DNA of 64,000 nt from Verrucomicrobiota bacterium (GTDB lineage: Bacteria > Verrucomicrobiota > Verrucomicrobiia > Limisphaerales > JAEYXS01), in assembly GCA_023431185.1 (NCBI GenBank), contig JAEYXS010000102.1, positions 9,090 through 73,089 on the forward strand, written 5' to 3'. Positions 1 through 8,212 of this stretch are shown here, in pieces (the first letter of the stretch is position 1; every line of letters starts with the position of its first letter). The position numbers were made by a program, and so were the translations under genes. Below the pieces are notes generated by a model that saw only the letters and a list, made by a program, of their open reading frames with translations, was not told the origin of the DNA and ran no database searches.

Positions 1-311
1 GGGATATCCTTCTGATACTGGCCCAGTTTGCCGATCATCAGCATCAGATACATGCCGAGCGCATAACCACCGAGCGCGAAGAACAGGCATTGGCCCAAGC
101 TCAACAAGCCCGTGTAACCCCAAAGCAGATTCACGCCCAACGCCAGCACCGCGTAGCAGAGATACTTTCCATACACGTTGATCGTAAAATCGCTGACATG
201 GAAAAAACTCTCCTTCGGCGCAAAGGCGTTCAGGCACGGCAACAGTATCAGGACGACAAAGGCCACTGCCGAGAGTATCAGCAGCTCCTTTTTGTTCATA
301 AATCGTGTCAT
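1..311 (-). CDS. urtC: Urea ABC transporter permease UrtC (partial, 5' end only)
   Basis: This is the N-terminal 103 codons of an inner-membrane permease of the branched-chain amino acid/urea ABC family; the rest lies beyond the left edge. The visible protein has a hydrophobic segment near residues 8-22 and then the stretch GYTGLLSLGQ, which is typical of LivM/UrtC permeases. The start is taken as the ATG at 311; an in-frame ATG at 299 is an alternative, and neither has a strong Shine-Dalgarno. It lies 32 bp downstream of urtB on the same strand, so it should be co-transcribed and form the second membrane subunit of the urea importer. UrtC rather than LivM is inferred from the urtA-urtB context. 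Confidence 0.85.
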   Translation of the reverse strand, partial: MTRFMNKKELLILSAVAFVVLILLPCLNAFAPKESFFHVSDFTINVYGKYLCYAVLALGVNLLWGYTGLLSLGQCLFFALGGYALGMYLMLMIGKLGQYQKDI

Positions 312-343
312 GAGAAGTAACAGCTAACCGTTGCTAAAATTGA

Positions 344-2020
344 TCAATCCAGGCTGCGGCTCTTGGTGGCGAACAGACCGGACGGACGCCATTGCAGGAA
401 CAGGATGATGCCGCCCAAGACCAGGATCTTGCCCAGCACCGCACCCAGCCATGGCTCCAAAACCTGATTCGTCACACCCACTCCCATGGAAGCCGAGACA
501 GTGCCAGCGAGGTTTCCCACACCGCCCAGCACCACCACCATAAAGCAATCCACGATGTAGTTCTGGCCCAAGCTCGGACCGACATTCGCCAGCTGCGACA
601 TACACGCACCCGCCATGCCCGCCAGTCCGGAGCCGAATGCGAACGTCATCATGTTCACGCGATCCGTGCGCACACCGATGCACGAAGCCATATTACGGTT
701 CTGCATCACCGCCCGGATCTGCAAGCCCAAGGATGTTTTCGTGAGCAAAAGATACGTCCCGTAAACGATGGAGATCGCGAACACGATCACGAAGATGCGG
801 TTATAGGCGAAAAGCACATCACTCACCACAAAGCTGCCGCTCAGCCAGCTTGGCGAACCCACCTGCACATTTGCCGCACCGAACACACTGCGGAAGATCT
901 GCTGCAACACCAGACTCACACCCCAGGTCGCCAGCAATGATTCCAACGGACGCTTGTAAAGAAACCGGATGATGCCGCGCTCCAGGATCAACCCCACGAT
1001 GGCCGCCGTGAAGAAGGACAAAACCAGCGCCACGATGAAATACATGTCGAACTTGCCGCCCGAAGCCCCATACCAGTTCTTGAACAGATTCTGCGTCACA
1101 AACGCCGTATACGCCCCCACCGCCATGATCTCGCCATGCGCCATGTTGATGACCCCCATCAGACCGAAGGTGATGGCTAATCCCAGCGCTGCGATGAGCA
1201 GCACCGCCGCCGTACTGAAACCACGGAAAGTCGTCCCTACAAAATTGCCGATCGCGATGTGATTCTTGATGCTGTCAATCGTCGCCTCCGCCTGCCGGAC
1301 TTCCTCCGCCGTGTGCGTCTTCGTGTCCGCCTTGGCTTTCTTGAGGAACTCATCCAGAAAGTTCATGGAATTGATCGACTGCAACGTCGCCAGATCCTTG
1401 AGTGCCGCGATCCTCGTCTCCGACTTCTCCTCCGTCAATTTGGTCAACGCGATCGCCTCTTTCAGTGCGCGAATTGTTTCCTTGTCCGTCTCCTTGGTCA
1501 GCTTGCTTTCAAAATTGGGGATATACTCAAGATTCTGCTCCTGCCCCAGCTTGATGGTCGCATCACGACGCACCTTGGGGTTGGCATCTGCGAGCGAAAA
1601 GAAATCGAGCGTGGTTTTGATCGCCTTGCGGAGCTTGGAGTTGTTGTCAGCTGCGGTGAGTTCGCTCTGCACAAACCACATCGGCTTGCCCTCGGCATCT
1701 TTGATGAACTCACCGTCTGCGATCCGCGCACCTTTGGCCGCACCGTCACTGTTCAGTTGGGGGTCCAGCAGAAAGGGAATTTTCTTATCATCCGCCTCAT
1801 AGATGAAGACCTCGCTCAAACGCCAGGCGGTAAGGGCTTGGGAAACTATCGGCTCGTTTGTATCAGCCAGCTTTTTGACCAACTCCATCTGCTGGCTGGC
1901 ATCCTCGCTTAAAATGGCCTCCACCAACATGGCACGGGAACTGGGGACGGCGGCCAAGGCGGAAGAAAAACTCGTGAAGAGAACAACTGCTGTCAGAAGG
2001 AGGAATCTGGAGAATCGCAT
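344..2020 (-). CDS. urtB: Urea ABC transporter permease UrtB, long form with periplasmic N-domain
   Basis: This 558-residue protein is an inner-membrane subunit of the urea importer. Residues 1-23 form a Sec signal peptide. Residues about 24-255 are a soluble, helical, repeat-like region. Residues about 258-555 are the permease, beginning FRGFSTAAVLLIAALGLAIT and containing GVINMAHGEI, a hallmark of LivH/UrtB proteins. This two-part layout and length match UrtB rather than the roughly 300-residue LivH. The gene starts at an ATG 70 bp after urtA, behind a strong hairpin, and is followed by urtC. Together with UrtA and the off-window ATPases UrtD and UrtE it would import urea or short-chain amides. 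Confidence 0.93.
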   Translation of the reverse strand: MRFSRFLLLTAVVLFTSFSSALAAVPSSRAMLVEAILSEDASQQMELVKKLADTNEPIVSQALTAWRLSEVFIYEADDKKIPFLLDPQLNSDGAAKGARIADGEFIKDAEGKPMWFVQSELTAADNNSKLRKAIKTTLDFFSLADANPKVRRDATIKLGQEQNLEYIPNFESKLTKETDKETIRALKEAIALTKLTEEKSETRIAALKDLATLQSINSMNFLDEFLKKAKADTKTHTAEEVRQAEATIDSIKNHIAIGNFVGTTFRGFSTAAVLLIAALGLAITFGLMGVINMAHGEIMAVGAYTAFVTQNLFKNWYGASGGKFDMYFIVALVLSFFTAAIVGLILERGIIRFLYKRPLESLLATWGVSLVLQQIFRSVFGAANVQVGSPSWLSGSFVVSDVLFAYNRIFVIVFAISIVYGTYLLLTKTSLGLQIRAVMQNRNMASCIGVRTDRVNMMTFAFGSGLAGMAGACMSQLANVGPSLGQNYIVDCFMVVVLGGVGNLAGTVSASMGVGVTNQVLEPWLGAVLGKILVLGGIILFLQWRPSGLFATKSRSLD

Positions 2021-2039
2021 CTTTTGTTTTTTGCAATTT

Positions 2040-2071
2040 GGGGAGACGGGCCTGCACCAGCCCGCCTCCCC
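2040..2071 (-). promoter_or_regulatory. Strong hairpin in the urtA-urtB spacer
   Basis: Twelve-base arms (2040-2051 and 2060-2071) pair with one mismatch around an 8-base loop. The hairpin sits just after the urtA stop and before urtB, and has no U-tract on the minus strand. Such hairpins behind binding-protein genes commonly stabilise the upstream mRNA or partly terminate, so that the binding protein is made in excess. That role is inferred here. Confidence 0.6.
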
Positions 2072-2090
2072 AGGAACTAACGCACTACGT

Positions 2091-3329
2091 TTACTTCAGG
2101 AACTTCGCGCTGAAGGGTTCAGCGGCCACGCCGGTGAACGTCTTGATGATCTTGAACTGGCCGTTCGGCAGGGTCTCACCGATGAACACGTTGTTCACCA
2201 AGTGGTGGTTTTCCTGCATCGTCACTTCACCAGCCGGTCCCTTGAACTTCTGGCCGATCAAAGCCGGACGGACTTTGTCCACTTCGAAGCTGCCCGCCTT
2301 CTCGACGGCTTGCTTCCAGAGGTAAACGCCCATGCGGGAGAGGTTCATCGGGCTGCAGGTGACGCGGCCCTTGGCATCGATGCCCGTGACCTTGTAGCTG
2401 GAACCCGTGACTTTCGGGTCCTTCAACCAGGCCATGAAGTCCTTCACGAACGCCGTGTTCTCAGGCGACTTGTAGGACATGAAGTAGGTCCAGCAGCCGA
2501 GGTGGCCAGCCAGTTCCTTGGCTGGCAGACCGCGGAACTCGTCTTCCGAGATGGAGAACGAGACCACCGGGCAGTTCTCCGAGGTCAAGCCAGCGTTGGC
2601 GAACTCTTTGAAGAACGGCACGTTCGTGTCACCATTCAAGGTGCTGATCACCGTGGCTTTGCCACCGGCGGCGAACTTCTTGATGGACGCCACGATGGTC
2701 TGATAGTCCGTATGACCGAACTGCGTGTAGATCTCTTCGATATCTGAATCAGGGATGCCCTTCATCTTCAGATACTGCTTGAGGATCTTGTTCGTCGTGC
2801 GGGGATAGACGTAGTCAGAACCCAACAGGTAGAACTTCTTCTTGCCTTCACCAAGCATGTAATCAACCGCCGGGATGGCCTGCTGATTCACCGCTTCAGC
2901 CGTGTAGAAGATGTTCTTGGAGAGTTCTTCGCCTTCATACTGCACCGGGTAGAAGAGCAGGCCGTTGGCCTGTTCGAACACGGGCAACACCGACTTGCGG
3001 CTCACGGACGTCCAGCAACCGAACACGACAGAAACCTTGTCCTGCTCAAGAAGCTGCTTGGCTTTTTCCGCGAACAGCGGCCAGTTGGAAGCTGGGTCAA
3101 CGACCACCGGCTCGATCATGTAGGGCTTGCCGCCCACCTTGATGCCGCCCGATTTGTTGATCTCGTCGAAGGTGAACAGCAGCACGTCCTTCAGGGACGT
3201 TTCGCTGATCGCCATCGTGCCAGAGAGAGAGTGGAGGATGCCCACTTTCACCGTATCAGCCGCGGCAGCGCTGAACGCCATCATCGTGGCGGCCGCACCG
3301 CAGAGGAGTTTTCCGAACATCGATTTCAT
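2091..3329 (-). CDS. urtA: Urea ABC transporter substrate-binding protein UrtA
   Basis: Periplasmic binding protein of 412 residues that captures urea for UrtBC. It has a cleavable signal peptide (MKSMFGKLLCGAAATMMAFS, cut near AAA-D) followed by DTVKVGILHSLSGTMAISE, the typical UrtA N-terminus with the ILHSLSGTM motif. Length and sequence fit the type I fold of the urea/amide group (UrtA/FmdD). An upstream in-frame TTG at 3344 would add five residues, but the ATG at 3329 places the signal peptide correctly and has GGA about 13 bases upstream. It lies 33 bp after the porin gene and 70 bp before urtB. Urea rather than a short amide as substrate is inferred from family resemblance. Confidence 0.93.
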   Translation of the reverse strand: MKSMFGKLLCGAAATMMAFSAAAADTVKVGILHSLSGTMAISETSLKDVLLFTFDEINKSGGIKVGGKPYMIEPVVVDPASNWPLFAEKAKQLLEQDKVSVVFGCWTSVSRKSVLPVFEQANGLLFYPVQYEGEELSKNIFYTAEAVNQQAIPAVDYMLGEGKKKFYLLGSDYVYPRTTNKILKQYLKMKGIPDSDIEEIYTQFGHTDYQTIVASIKKFAAGGKATVISTLNGDTNVPFFKEFANAGLTSENCPVVSFSISEDEFRGLPAKELAGHLGCWTYFMSYKSPENTAFVKDFMAWLKDPKVTGSSYKVTGIDAKGRVTCSPMNLSRMGVYLWKQAVEKAGSFEVDKVRPALIGQKFKGPAGEVTMQENHHLVNNVFIGETLPNGQFKIIKTFTGVAAEPFSAKFLK

Positions 3330-3362
3330 AATTGCGATTTCCAAGTTGGTATTAAGTTGAGG

Positions 3363-4619
3363 TTAGAACAGGTAGGAGATGCCCGCGCCGACAAGGAAAC
3401 GGCTCGCGGTGGTGCCGTAAGCATTGCCCAAGGTGGAAGTATCATAACGCACTTCCGGCTGGATCTTGATATAGGGCACCGGCTTGATGTTCAGTGTGAC
3501 CGCCACGCTGGCGATTTCCTGACCGGCATTCGCCGCAAAGGCAAAACCGGCCGGACCGACACCACCCGTGCCTGCGCCATCCGAGTCAGCGATGTATTCC
3601 GCCCGGATGCCCAAGCCCACTTTTTCAGTGAAGGAATAGGATGTCCACAGACCACCGGAGGTAAGCGTGGAACCGCCCGCACCAGGAGCATCGAAGTCGA
3701 AGTAGTCGAGTTCCATGCCGAAACCGAGCTTGTCCGTGGCCTTGTAGCCGCCCAACAAGGAGCCGCCGCGCACCGAACCAGCGCCTTCACGGCTGGAGAA
3801 GCCGATCAGGCTGAACCACAGGCCGTCCATGGGCTTGATGCCGATGGAACCCAAGATCGCCTTGTTGTTGTTGCCGTCCACCGGACCAGCATACATGCCG
3901 TTCTGGACACGCACTTTCATATCGATCTTGTCCGTGAAGGCATAGCCAGCCTGAACACCCGCCGAGGGACCGTTACCGGTGAAAAACCACTGGTAGCCTT
4001 GGGAGAAGTTATCGTTCACTGCACCACCATCGCCCGACTCATAGTTGAGCAAGGAGATGAGCTGACCGGCCTTGACGTTCAAGCCCGTGCCGATAGGGAT
4101 GTTCATCTCCACATAAGCCTCGCGCAGCTCGTCAAAACCTTGAACGGCACCGCCCGTGTTCACCATCGGCGCGTCCTCACCAAAGATGAAAGAAGCTTTG
4201 TAACCGAAATCAAACTCATCGCCGCTCGATTCGACAGGCGCGCTGGCAAGGGTCAGCTTGACCTTGTTGATGGAGAAGGAGCCATTGGCACGGTTCCACA
4301 CATTGCCGACCACGGCGCGGCCTTCGTTATCGGCCGTATCCCAGAAGTAGGAGGCCGTCACGAAACCGCTCATGGTGATGTCACCGAGGGCTTTCACCGA
4401 CCCGGCTGAATCACCCTTGGAAACCAAACCTTCTTTCACGGCCAGGTCTTCCAAGGCCTCGAGGCGTTTCTTCAGGATGTCATTTTCCTTTTCCAGGTTT
4501 TCCAGACGCTTGGCTTCGGCAGGCGATTCGGCCTGCAAGCAAAGCGCGGGTGCCGAGGCGAGGACCGCCGCCGTCAAACACGCATTGAGAGATGAACTCT
4601 TTAGTCGTTTGTATTTCAT
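3363..4619 (-). CDS. Outer-membrane beta-barrel porin, first gene of the urt operon
   Basis: A 418-residue exported protein. Residues 1-30 are a signal peptide ending near ALCLQA. Residues about 35-60 form a short charged coiled coil (EAKRLENLEKENDILKKRLE), as in porins with an N-terminal trimerising helix. From about residue 78 the sequence alternates like a beta barrel and ends with ISYLF; the terminal aromatic is the usual signal for outer-membrane assembly. It is first in the operon, 33 bp ahead of urtA, which suggests it lets urea or amides cross the outer membrane. No specific porin family is claimed. The 492-bp gap upstream carries the likely promoter. Confidence 0.85.
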   Translation of the reverse strand: MKYKRLKSSSLNACLTAAVLASAPALCLQAESPAEAKRLENLEKENDILKKRLEALEDLAVKEGLVSKGDSAGSVKALGDITMSGFVTASYFWDTADNEGRAVVGNVWNRANGSFSINKVKLTLASAPVESSGDEFDFGYKASFIFGEDAPMVNTGGAVQGFDELREAYVEMNIPIGTGLNVKAGQLISLLNYESGDGGAVNDNFSQGYQWFFTGNGPSAGVQAGYAFTDKIDMKVRVQNGMYAGPVDGNNNKAILGSIGIKPMDGLWFSLIGFSSREGAGSVRGGSLLGGYKATDKLGFGMELDYFDFDAPGAGGSTLTSGGLWTSYSFTEKVGLGIRAEYIADSDGAGTGGVGPAGFAFAANAGQEIASVAVTLNIKPVPYIKIQPEVRYDTSTLGNAYGTTASRFLVGAGISYLF

Positions 4620-4678
4620 AGAGGTTGGTTGTACTTGGCGTAATCAGTTCGTGACGCACGAACCAGTGAAGCGCTCTC

Positions 4679-4696
4679 TAGCGTGGGTAATGCCAA
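4679..4696 (-). promoter_or_regulatory. Candidate sigma-54 promoter of the porin-urt operon
   Basis: On the minus strand this reads TTGGCATTACCCACGCTA. The GG and GC dinucleotides are exactly 10 bases apart, as in the -24/-12 consensus TGGCAC-N5-TTGC, although the -12 box has AC instead of TT. Transcription would start about 50 bases before the porin ATG. Sigma-54/NtrC control would suit a urea-uptake operon. No rpoN or ntrC gene is visible in this window. Confidence 0.4.
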
Positions 4697-4794
4697 CCAA
4701 CCCGGAAACTGCCCGTTTCAAATGAAAGGAATTCATACCCAGCAATCAGCTCTTTCATCACCGAAAGAAAAATGCCGTTTTTATTGAAGAAAAC

Positions 4795-4806
4795 TGCCAC
4801 TTGGCA
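4795..4806. promoter_or_regulatory. Palindrome TGCCACTTGGCA, possible operator
   Basis: Five-base arms TGCCA/TGGCA with a two-base centre lie about 100 bp upstream of the sigma-54-like element. The distance would suit an activator site for the porin-urt operon. It does not match the NtrC consensus well, so the bound protein is unknown. Confidence 0.3.
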
Positions 4807-5111
4807 ATTCACTACGAATTCCACCCAATCTGCTTCATAACCCCCTTGAGAATGTCACCGGAACGTAACAGACGGGTCTCCACCAAACGAACGATTCACA
4901 CCTTGCTCAGTATGGCTAAAAATACACACCCCGCCTTTCAACTACATATGTAGAGATCAAAGCATCGGCACTCATCCTCTGCCTCCGCACCAGCCCAATC
5001 ACCGCAAATGACCTGCCATACACATATAAGTGCCTATATTTAACCACCACTCTTTGCCCTCATCAAAACAGCCCTCTGGACGTCTCTGCCCTCAAGCTCT
5101 AACTTCCCCCC

Positions 5112-5888
5112 GTGTTTCGGCCTTGTATCGATCTACATGACGGGAAAGTGAAGCAGATTGTCGGCGGTTCTCTCACCGGCAACGGCGCGGATCTACGTAC
5201 CAATTTCGTCTCCGAACGCCCCAGCTCATGGTATGCGGAACTCTATAAACGCGACGGCTTGAAGGGCGGCCACGTCATCATGCTCGGCTCGGGCAATGAG
5301 ACCGCCGCGAAGTCAGCGCTCGCCGCTTACCCCGGCGGCCTCCATGTGGGCGGAGGCATCAACACCTCCAACGCCCGCAGCTACTTGGACGCCGGCGCCT
5401 CGCATGTCATCGTCACCTCCTGGGTCTTCCGCGAAGGCCGCCTCGACGAAGCCCGCCTCGCCGAACTCGTCCAGATCGTCGGCAAATCCCGCCTCGTCCT
5501 CGACCTGAGCTGCCGCGTACGCGATGGCGAATACTTCGTGGTCACCGATCGTTGGCAGAAGTTCACCGACCTCCGCGTCACCCAGGAGACCCTGAAAACA
5601 CTCGCCACCTCGTGCGATGAATTCCTCATCCACGCCGTCGATGTCGAGGGCCTTTGCCAAGGCGTCGATCTGGAACTCGTGAAACGTCTCGGCCAATGGA
5701 CGCCCATCCCCACCACCTACGCGGGCGGTGCCAGATCACTTGAAGATTTGCAGCAAGTCGCGCAAGCCAGTCACGGTCGCGTAGACCTTACCATCGGTTC
5801 CGCCTTGGACATCTTTGGCGGCAACGGCGTGCGCTACGAAGAGTGTGTCGCCTTCAACCGCCAGCAGCGATCAGCACGACACAACTAA
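5112..5888 (+). CDS. hisA: HisA, eukaryote-type ProFAR isomerase
   Basis: A 258-residue phosphoribosylformimino-5-aminoimidazole carboxamide ribotide isomerase, the fourth step of histidine synthesis, with a cytosolic TIM barrel. It matches the yeast HIS6/plant branch rather than ordinary bacterial HisA: CIDLHDGKVKQIVGGSLT, TNFVSERPSSWYAELY, LHVGGGI, VIVTSWVF, LVLDLSCR, FLIHAVDVEGLC and DLTIGSALDIFGG all have direct counterparts there. The catalytic aspartates are expected in CIDLHDG and HAVDVEG. The start is the GTG at 5112, which gives the usual N-terminus but has no clear Shine-Dalgarno. It stands alone, with no other his genes nearby. Confidence 0.92.
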   Translation: MFRPCIDLHDGKVKQIVGGSLTGNGADLRTNFVSERPSSWYAELYKRDGLKGGHVIMLGSGNETAAKSALAAYPGGLHVGGGINTSNARSYLDAGASHVIVTSWVFREGRLDEARLAELVQIVGKSRLVLDLSCRVRDGEYFVVTDRWQKFTDLRVTQETLKTLATSCDEFLIHAVDVEGLCQGVDLELVKRLGQWTPIPTTYAGGARSLEDLQQVAQASHGRVDLTIGSALDIFGGNGVRYEECVAFNRQQRSARHN

Positions 5889-6008
5889 GCTGACGGCTAC
5901 GCGAATAGTTCAAGCGCATCCTCCGGCAGAAACCCTGTGAAGTTTTCAAGTCCGTTCCACCTTGGCATCTTTTCAATAAATGCTTCCCCTTTGGCGCAGG
6001 TCATCTCC

Positions 6009-6043
6009 TTCTGTGTTTCTCCTTGTTCCATCCGTGGCTAAAC
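6009..6043. repeat. CACGGA-type dispersed intergenic repeat, copy 1
   Basis: On the minus strand this contains TTTAGCCACGGATGGAACA followed by an AACACAGAAGG stretch. The same motif recurs at 34241-34277, 35941-36006, 37781-37818 and, in weaker form, 58797-58898. This copy lies just 3' of the BtuF-like gene. Confidence 0.7.
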
Positions 6044-6068
6044 ACTTTCCCCTCCCGCATATTGGCCC

Positions 6069-6083
6069 GCCGGTGCAACCGGC
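6069..6083. repeat. GCCGGT-GCA-ACCGGC palindrome, copy 1
   Basis: Perfect 6-bp arms around a GCA centre, directly abutting the stop codon of the BtuF-like gene. An identical 15-bp copy lies at 63631-63645. Confidence 0.75.
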
Positions 6084-7027
6084 TCACACCACAAACCGCT
6101 CCCACCCCTGCCCCTCATACTTCGCCTCGAACAGATCCGGATGCAGCAACTCCGCCAGTATCTCCAGTGAATCCACCAAGCGCGGTCCTGGCCGGTTGAA
6201 GTAACTGTTCCCATCGATCATGAAGACCTTGCCGTTCTTCACCGCCTGCAGATCGTTCCAGTGCGGCTGCTTGATCAGCGCATTCACCTCCGCCCGCGTC
6301 CGCTCCAGGTCGAAGCCGCACGGCATCACCAGGATGATCTCCGGATCATGCTCCTGCACCACGCTCCAGTTGATCCACGGCGAATGCTTGCCCGCCTCAC
6401 CGAACAAGGAAACGCCACCCGCCAGCTCCACCATCTCCGGCACCCAATTCCCCGCCGCCATCAAAGGCTCCAGCCACTCGATGCACGCCACCTTCGGCCG
6501 CGTCTTCACCAGACACGCCTTCTCGATGACTGATACACAACGCAGCTTGAACTCCTTGATCACCGGCTTCGCTTCTTCAAACACATTGAACGCCTGCGCC
6601 ACCTGCGTCATGTCCGCCCACAGATCAGCGAACCGTTTCGGCGCAAGCGAGATCACCTTCGGCTGCGACGGCAACAACCCCTGCGCCGCCTCCTCCACCT
6701 CGTTCACCGTCACCGCGCACACTTCGCACTGCGCCTGCGTGATGATATGCGTCGGCTTCAGTTCCTTGAGTTTTTCCAGGTCGATCTCGTAGAGCGAGAG
6801 CCCCTTCTCCAAGAGCGACTTCACCTCCTTATCAATCGCCCCGCTCCCCGCGCCCGTATTCACCTTCGCCCGCGAACACACCGGCAAGGCCGCCACCGAT
6901 TCCGGGAAATCGCACTCATGCGAGCGCCCCACCAGATACGGCCCCAATCCCAGCGCCGCCACGATCTCTGTGGCACTGGGCAACAACGAAACTATGCGCG
7001 GACGAGACACCCCGCTACTTTCGCCCA
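6084..7027 (-). CDS. BtuF-like periplasmic-binding-fold protein (cobalamin/iron-siderophore type)
   Basis: A 314-residue protein of the class III binding-protein fold (BtuF/FhuD-like). It opens PRIVSLLPSATEIVAALGLG, the hallmark of cobalamin-binding proteins, and continues with GRSHECDFP and the C-terminal GRP-like FNRPGPRLVDSLEILAELLH. No signal peptide or lipobox is visible, so it may act in the cytosol or be exported by another route. It has no BtuC or BtuD neighbour. The ATG at 7027 sits just before the conserved region; a GTG at 7061 gives 11 more residues but directly abuts an AGGAGG, which is poor spacing. Cobalamin, cobamide or a siderophore are all possible ligands. No cobalamin riboswitch was seen upstream. 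Confidence 0.8.
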
Positions 7028-7080
7028 TTTCAAGAATTGGACAAGACGGAACTAACCTCACCTCCTTTCACTTTTCACCA

Positions 7081-7116
7081 TTTCCCATAAGTCCTATTAG
7101 TCCCATACGACCCATC
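7081..7116. repeat. 9-bp-period TCC(C/T)AT repeat, copy 1
   Basis: The run CCCATAAGTCCTATTAGTCC continues with CATACGACCCATC, a degenerate unit of about nine bases. Related runs occur at 33028-33057, 55799-55818 and 63652-63700. It lies just upstream of the BtuF-like gene. Confidence 0.65.
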
Positions 7117-7264
7117 GCCTCAGTCTGACCTGCCGGCTCGTAAATCGTCCTTCGTAAATCATTCCCCGACCAGTCGTATAATCCTACGCTGTTCGACGTC
7201 CAGTTCGCGCTCCAGCTTACGGGCCCTGACCCAAACACCCGACACTCTCACAGATCCTAAACCC

Positions 7265-7315
7265 GGTAGGGCGGAGCTGCCGCTCCGCCGTAACTCTTTC
7301 CGCAACTGCCCTACC
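7265..7315. repeat. GGTAGGG-headed hairpin repeat, copy 1
   Basis: GGTAGGG leads into a perfect 8-bp stem GGCGGAGC/GCTCCGCC with loop TGCC (7270-7289). An outer GGTAGGGC/GCCCTACC pairing (7265-7272 with 7308-7315) is an alternative fold. Similar GGTAGGG-headed hairpins lie at 10977-11003 and 34145-34170. Confidence 0.6.
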
Positions 7316-8212
7316 GAACTTCAGCAGAGACTTCGACCGCGAAAGACGCTTTCCTTTCGGACTTCACCCTTCCCACCTCGAACCTCTTATGATGGCTCCA
7401 TAAGGACTCATCACCTCCCCGCCAACGCAGGACACATCGACGCAACAACGCATCGCTATGCTTAGTGACCTGGGATTTTCCGCCCTTTCCCTTTCCGTCC
7501 CTGACCTGAATCTTCAGACCAGAAACCTGAGACCGAGCCTTACCCCGTCCTTTACCAGCAGCGGGCTGCCAGCACTGAAAACACTATCACAAAACCCCGC
7601 CACCACAATCAATTTTTCACATCCAGAAAATCAAAACCCCTAATCCCCTCCCGCTCAAAAACTTCCACCCGAAAATATTTTCACCAGCGCGCCCAGCATG
7701 ACGCACCACCACAAGTCTCAATGGGGCACGGGGCTGCGACCCGCTGCGGCTGAAAAGCAAATCACCGCAGCAGTTCTCACATCACAACCGCCACCACAGA
7801 GCCACCCCCTGACTTCGCCCCGGGAAGCGTGGACAGGATGCTATCGCGGAGGGGCACATTGAACAGATCGGCTGGGCAGGCTGCTACGGGGAATGGTGAT
7901 GGGATTATGGGCATTTAGTTGCTACGGGCCAATGATAAGCTCAAAGTTCTAAACTCAATGCCGGCTGCACCAGCGGGCGATGGTGTGGAATAGCACGGAG
8001 GGGACTCATGGAAGGCGAGGGATTAAAGGCGAATTTGGGGATACGAGTCATCAAGCCGCAGCACTCCAAAGGCCTACGACAAGGACGATTACGAGGGGAA
8101 AAGCACCTTTTTGCCCCAATTACCCCGTTGACACCCCCTCCCCCTCTGGTACCTTCCTCGCTCCGTTTTCCACGGAAAAATCCGTTTAAAAGTTAATCGT
8201 TCTATACCATTT

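Larger units (their letters stand above)
4620..5111. other. Divergent 492-bp control region (porin-urt operon / hisA)
   Basis: No gene was seen here. The region is clearly more AT-rich than its flanks and separates the leftward porin-urt operon from rightward hisA. It contains a sigma-54-like element at 4679-4696, a palindrome at 4795-4806, an ACATATGT palindrome near 4945, and TA-rich stretches near 5020-5045. No convincing sigma-70 promoter could be assigned to the porin. Confidence 0.6.
7028..8212. other. Gene-free repeat-rich region of about 1.2 kb
   Basis: No convincing gene was found. It holds a 9-bp-period repeat (7081-7116), a direct repeat of TCGTAAATC (near 7138 and 7153), and a strong hairpin (7265-7315). 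The rest has no recognisable structure until the ppdK upstream region, where TTTTCC-AC-GGAAAA and CGGA-AAAA-TCCG overlap at 8166-8184. Small open frames here have no convincing start, composition or family signal. Confidence 0.6.

Noticed and set aside
7028..7500. Cobalamin riboswitch for the BtuF-like gene
   Set aside because: No B12-box-like conserved core was seen upstream; the gap holds repeats instead.
8128..8133. TTGACA as -35 box for ppdK
   Set aside because: No credible -10 box lies 16-18 bp downstream, and TATACC at 8203 is too close to the ATG.
7458..8196. Small frames in the gap before ppdK
   Set aside because: No ribosome site, biased composition or family signal; they overlap repeats and the ppdK control region.
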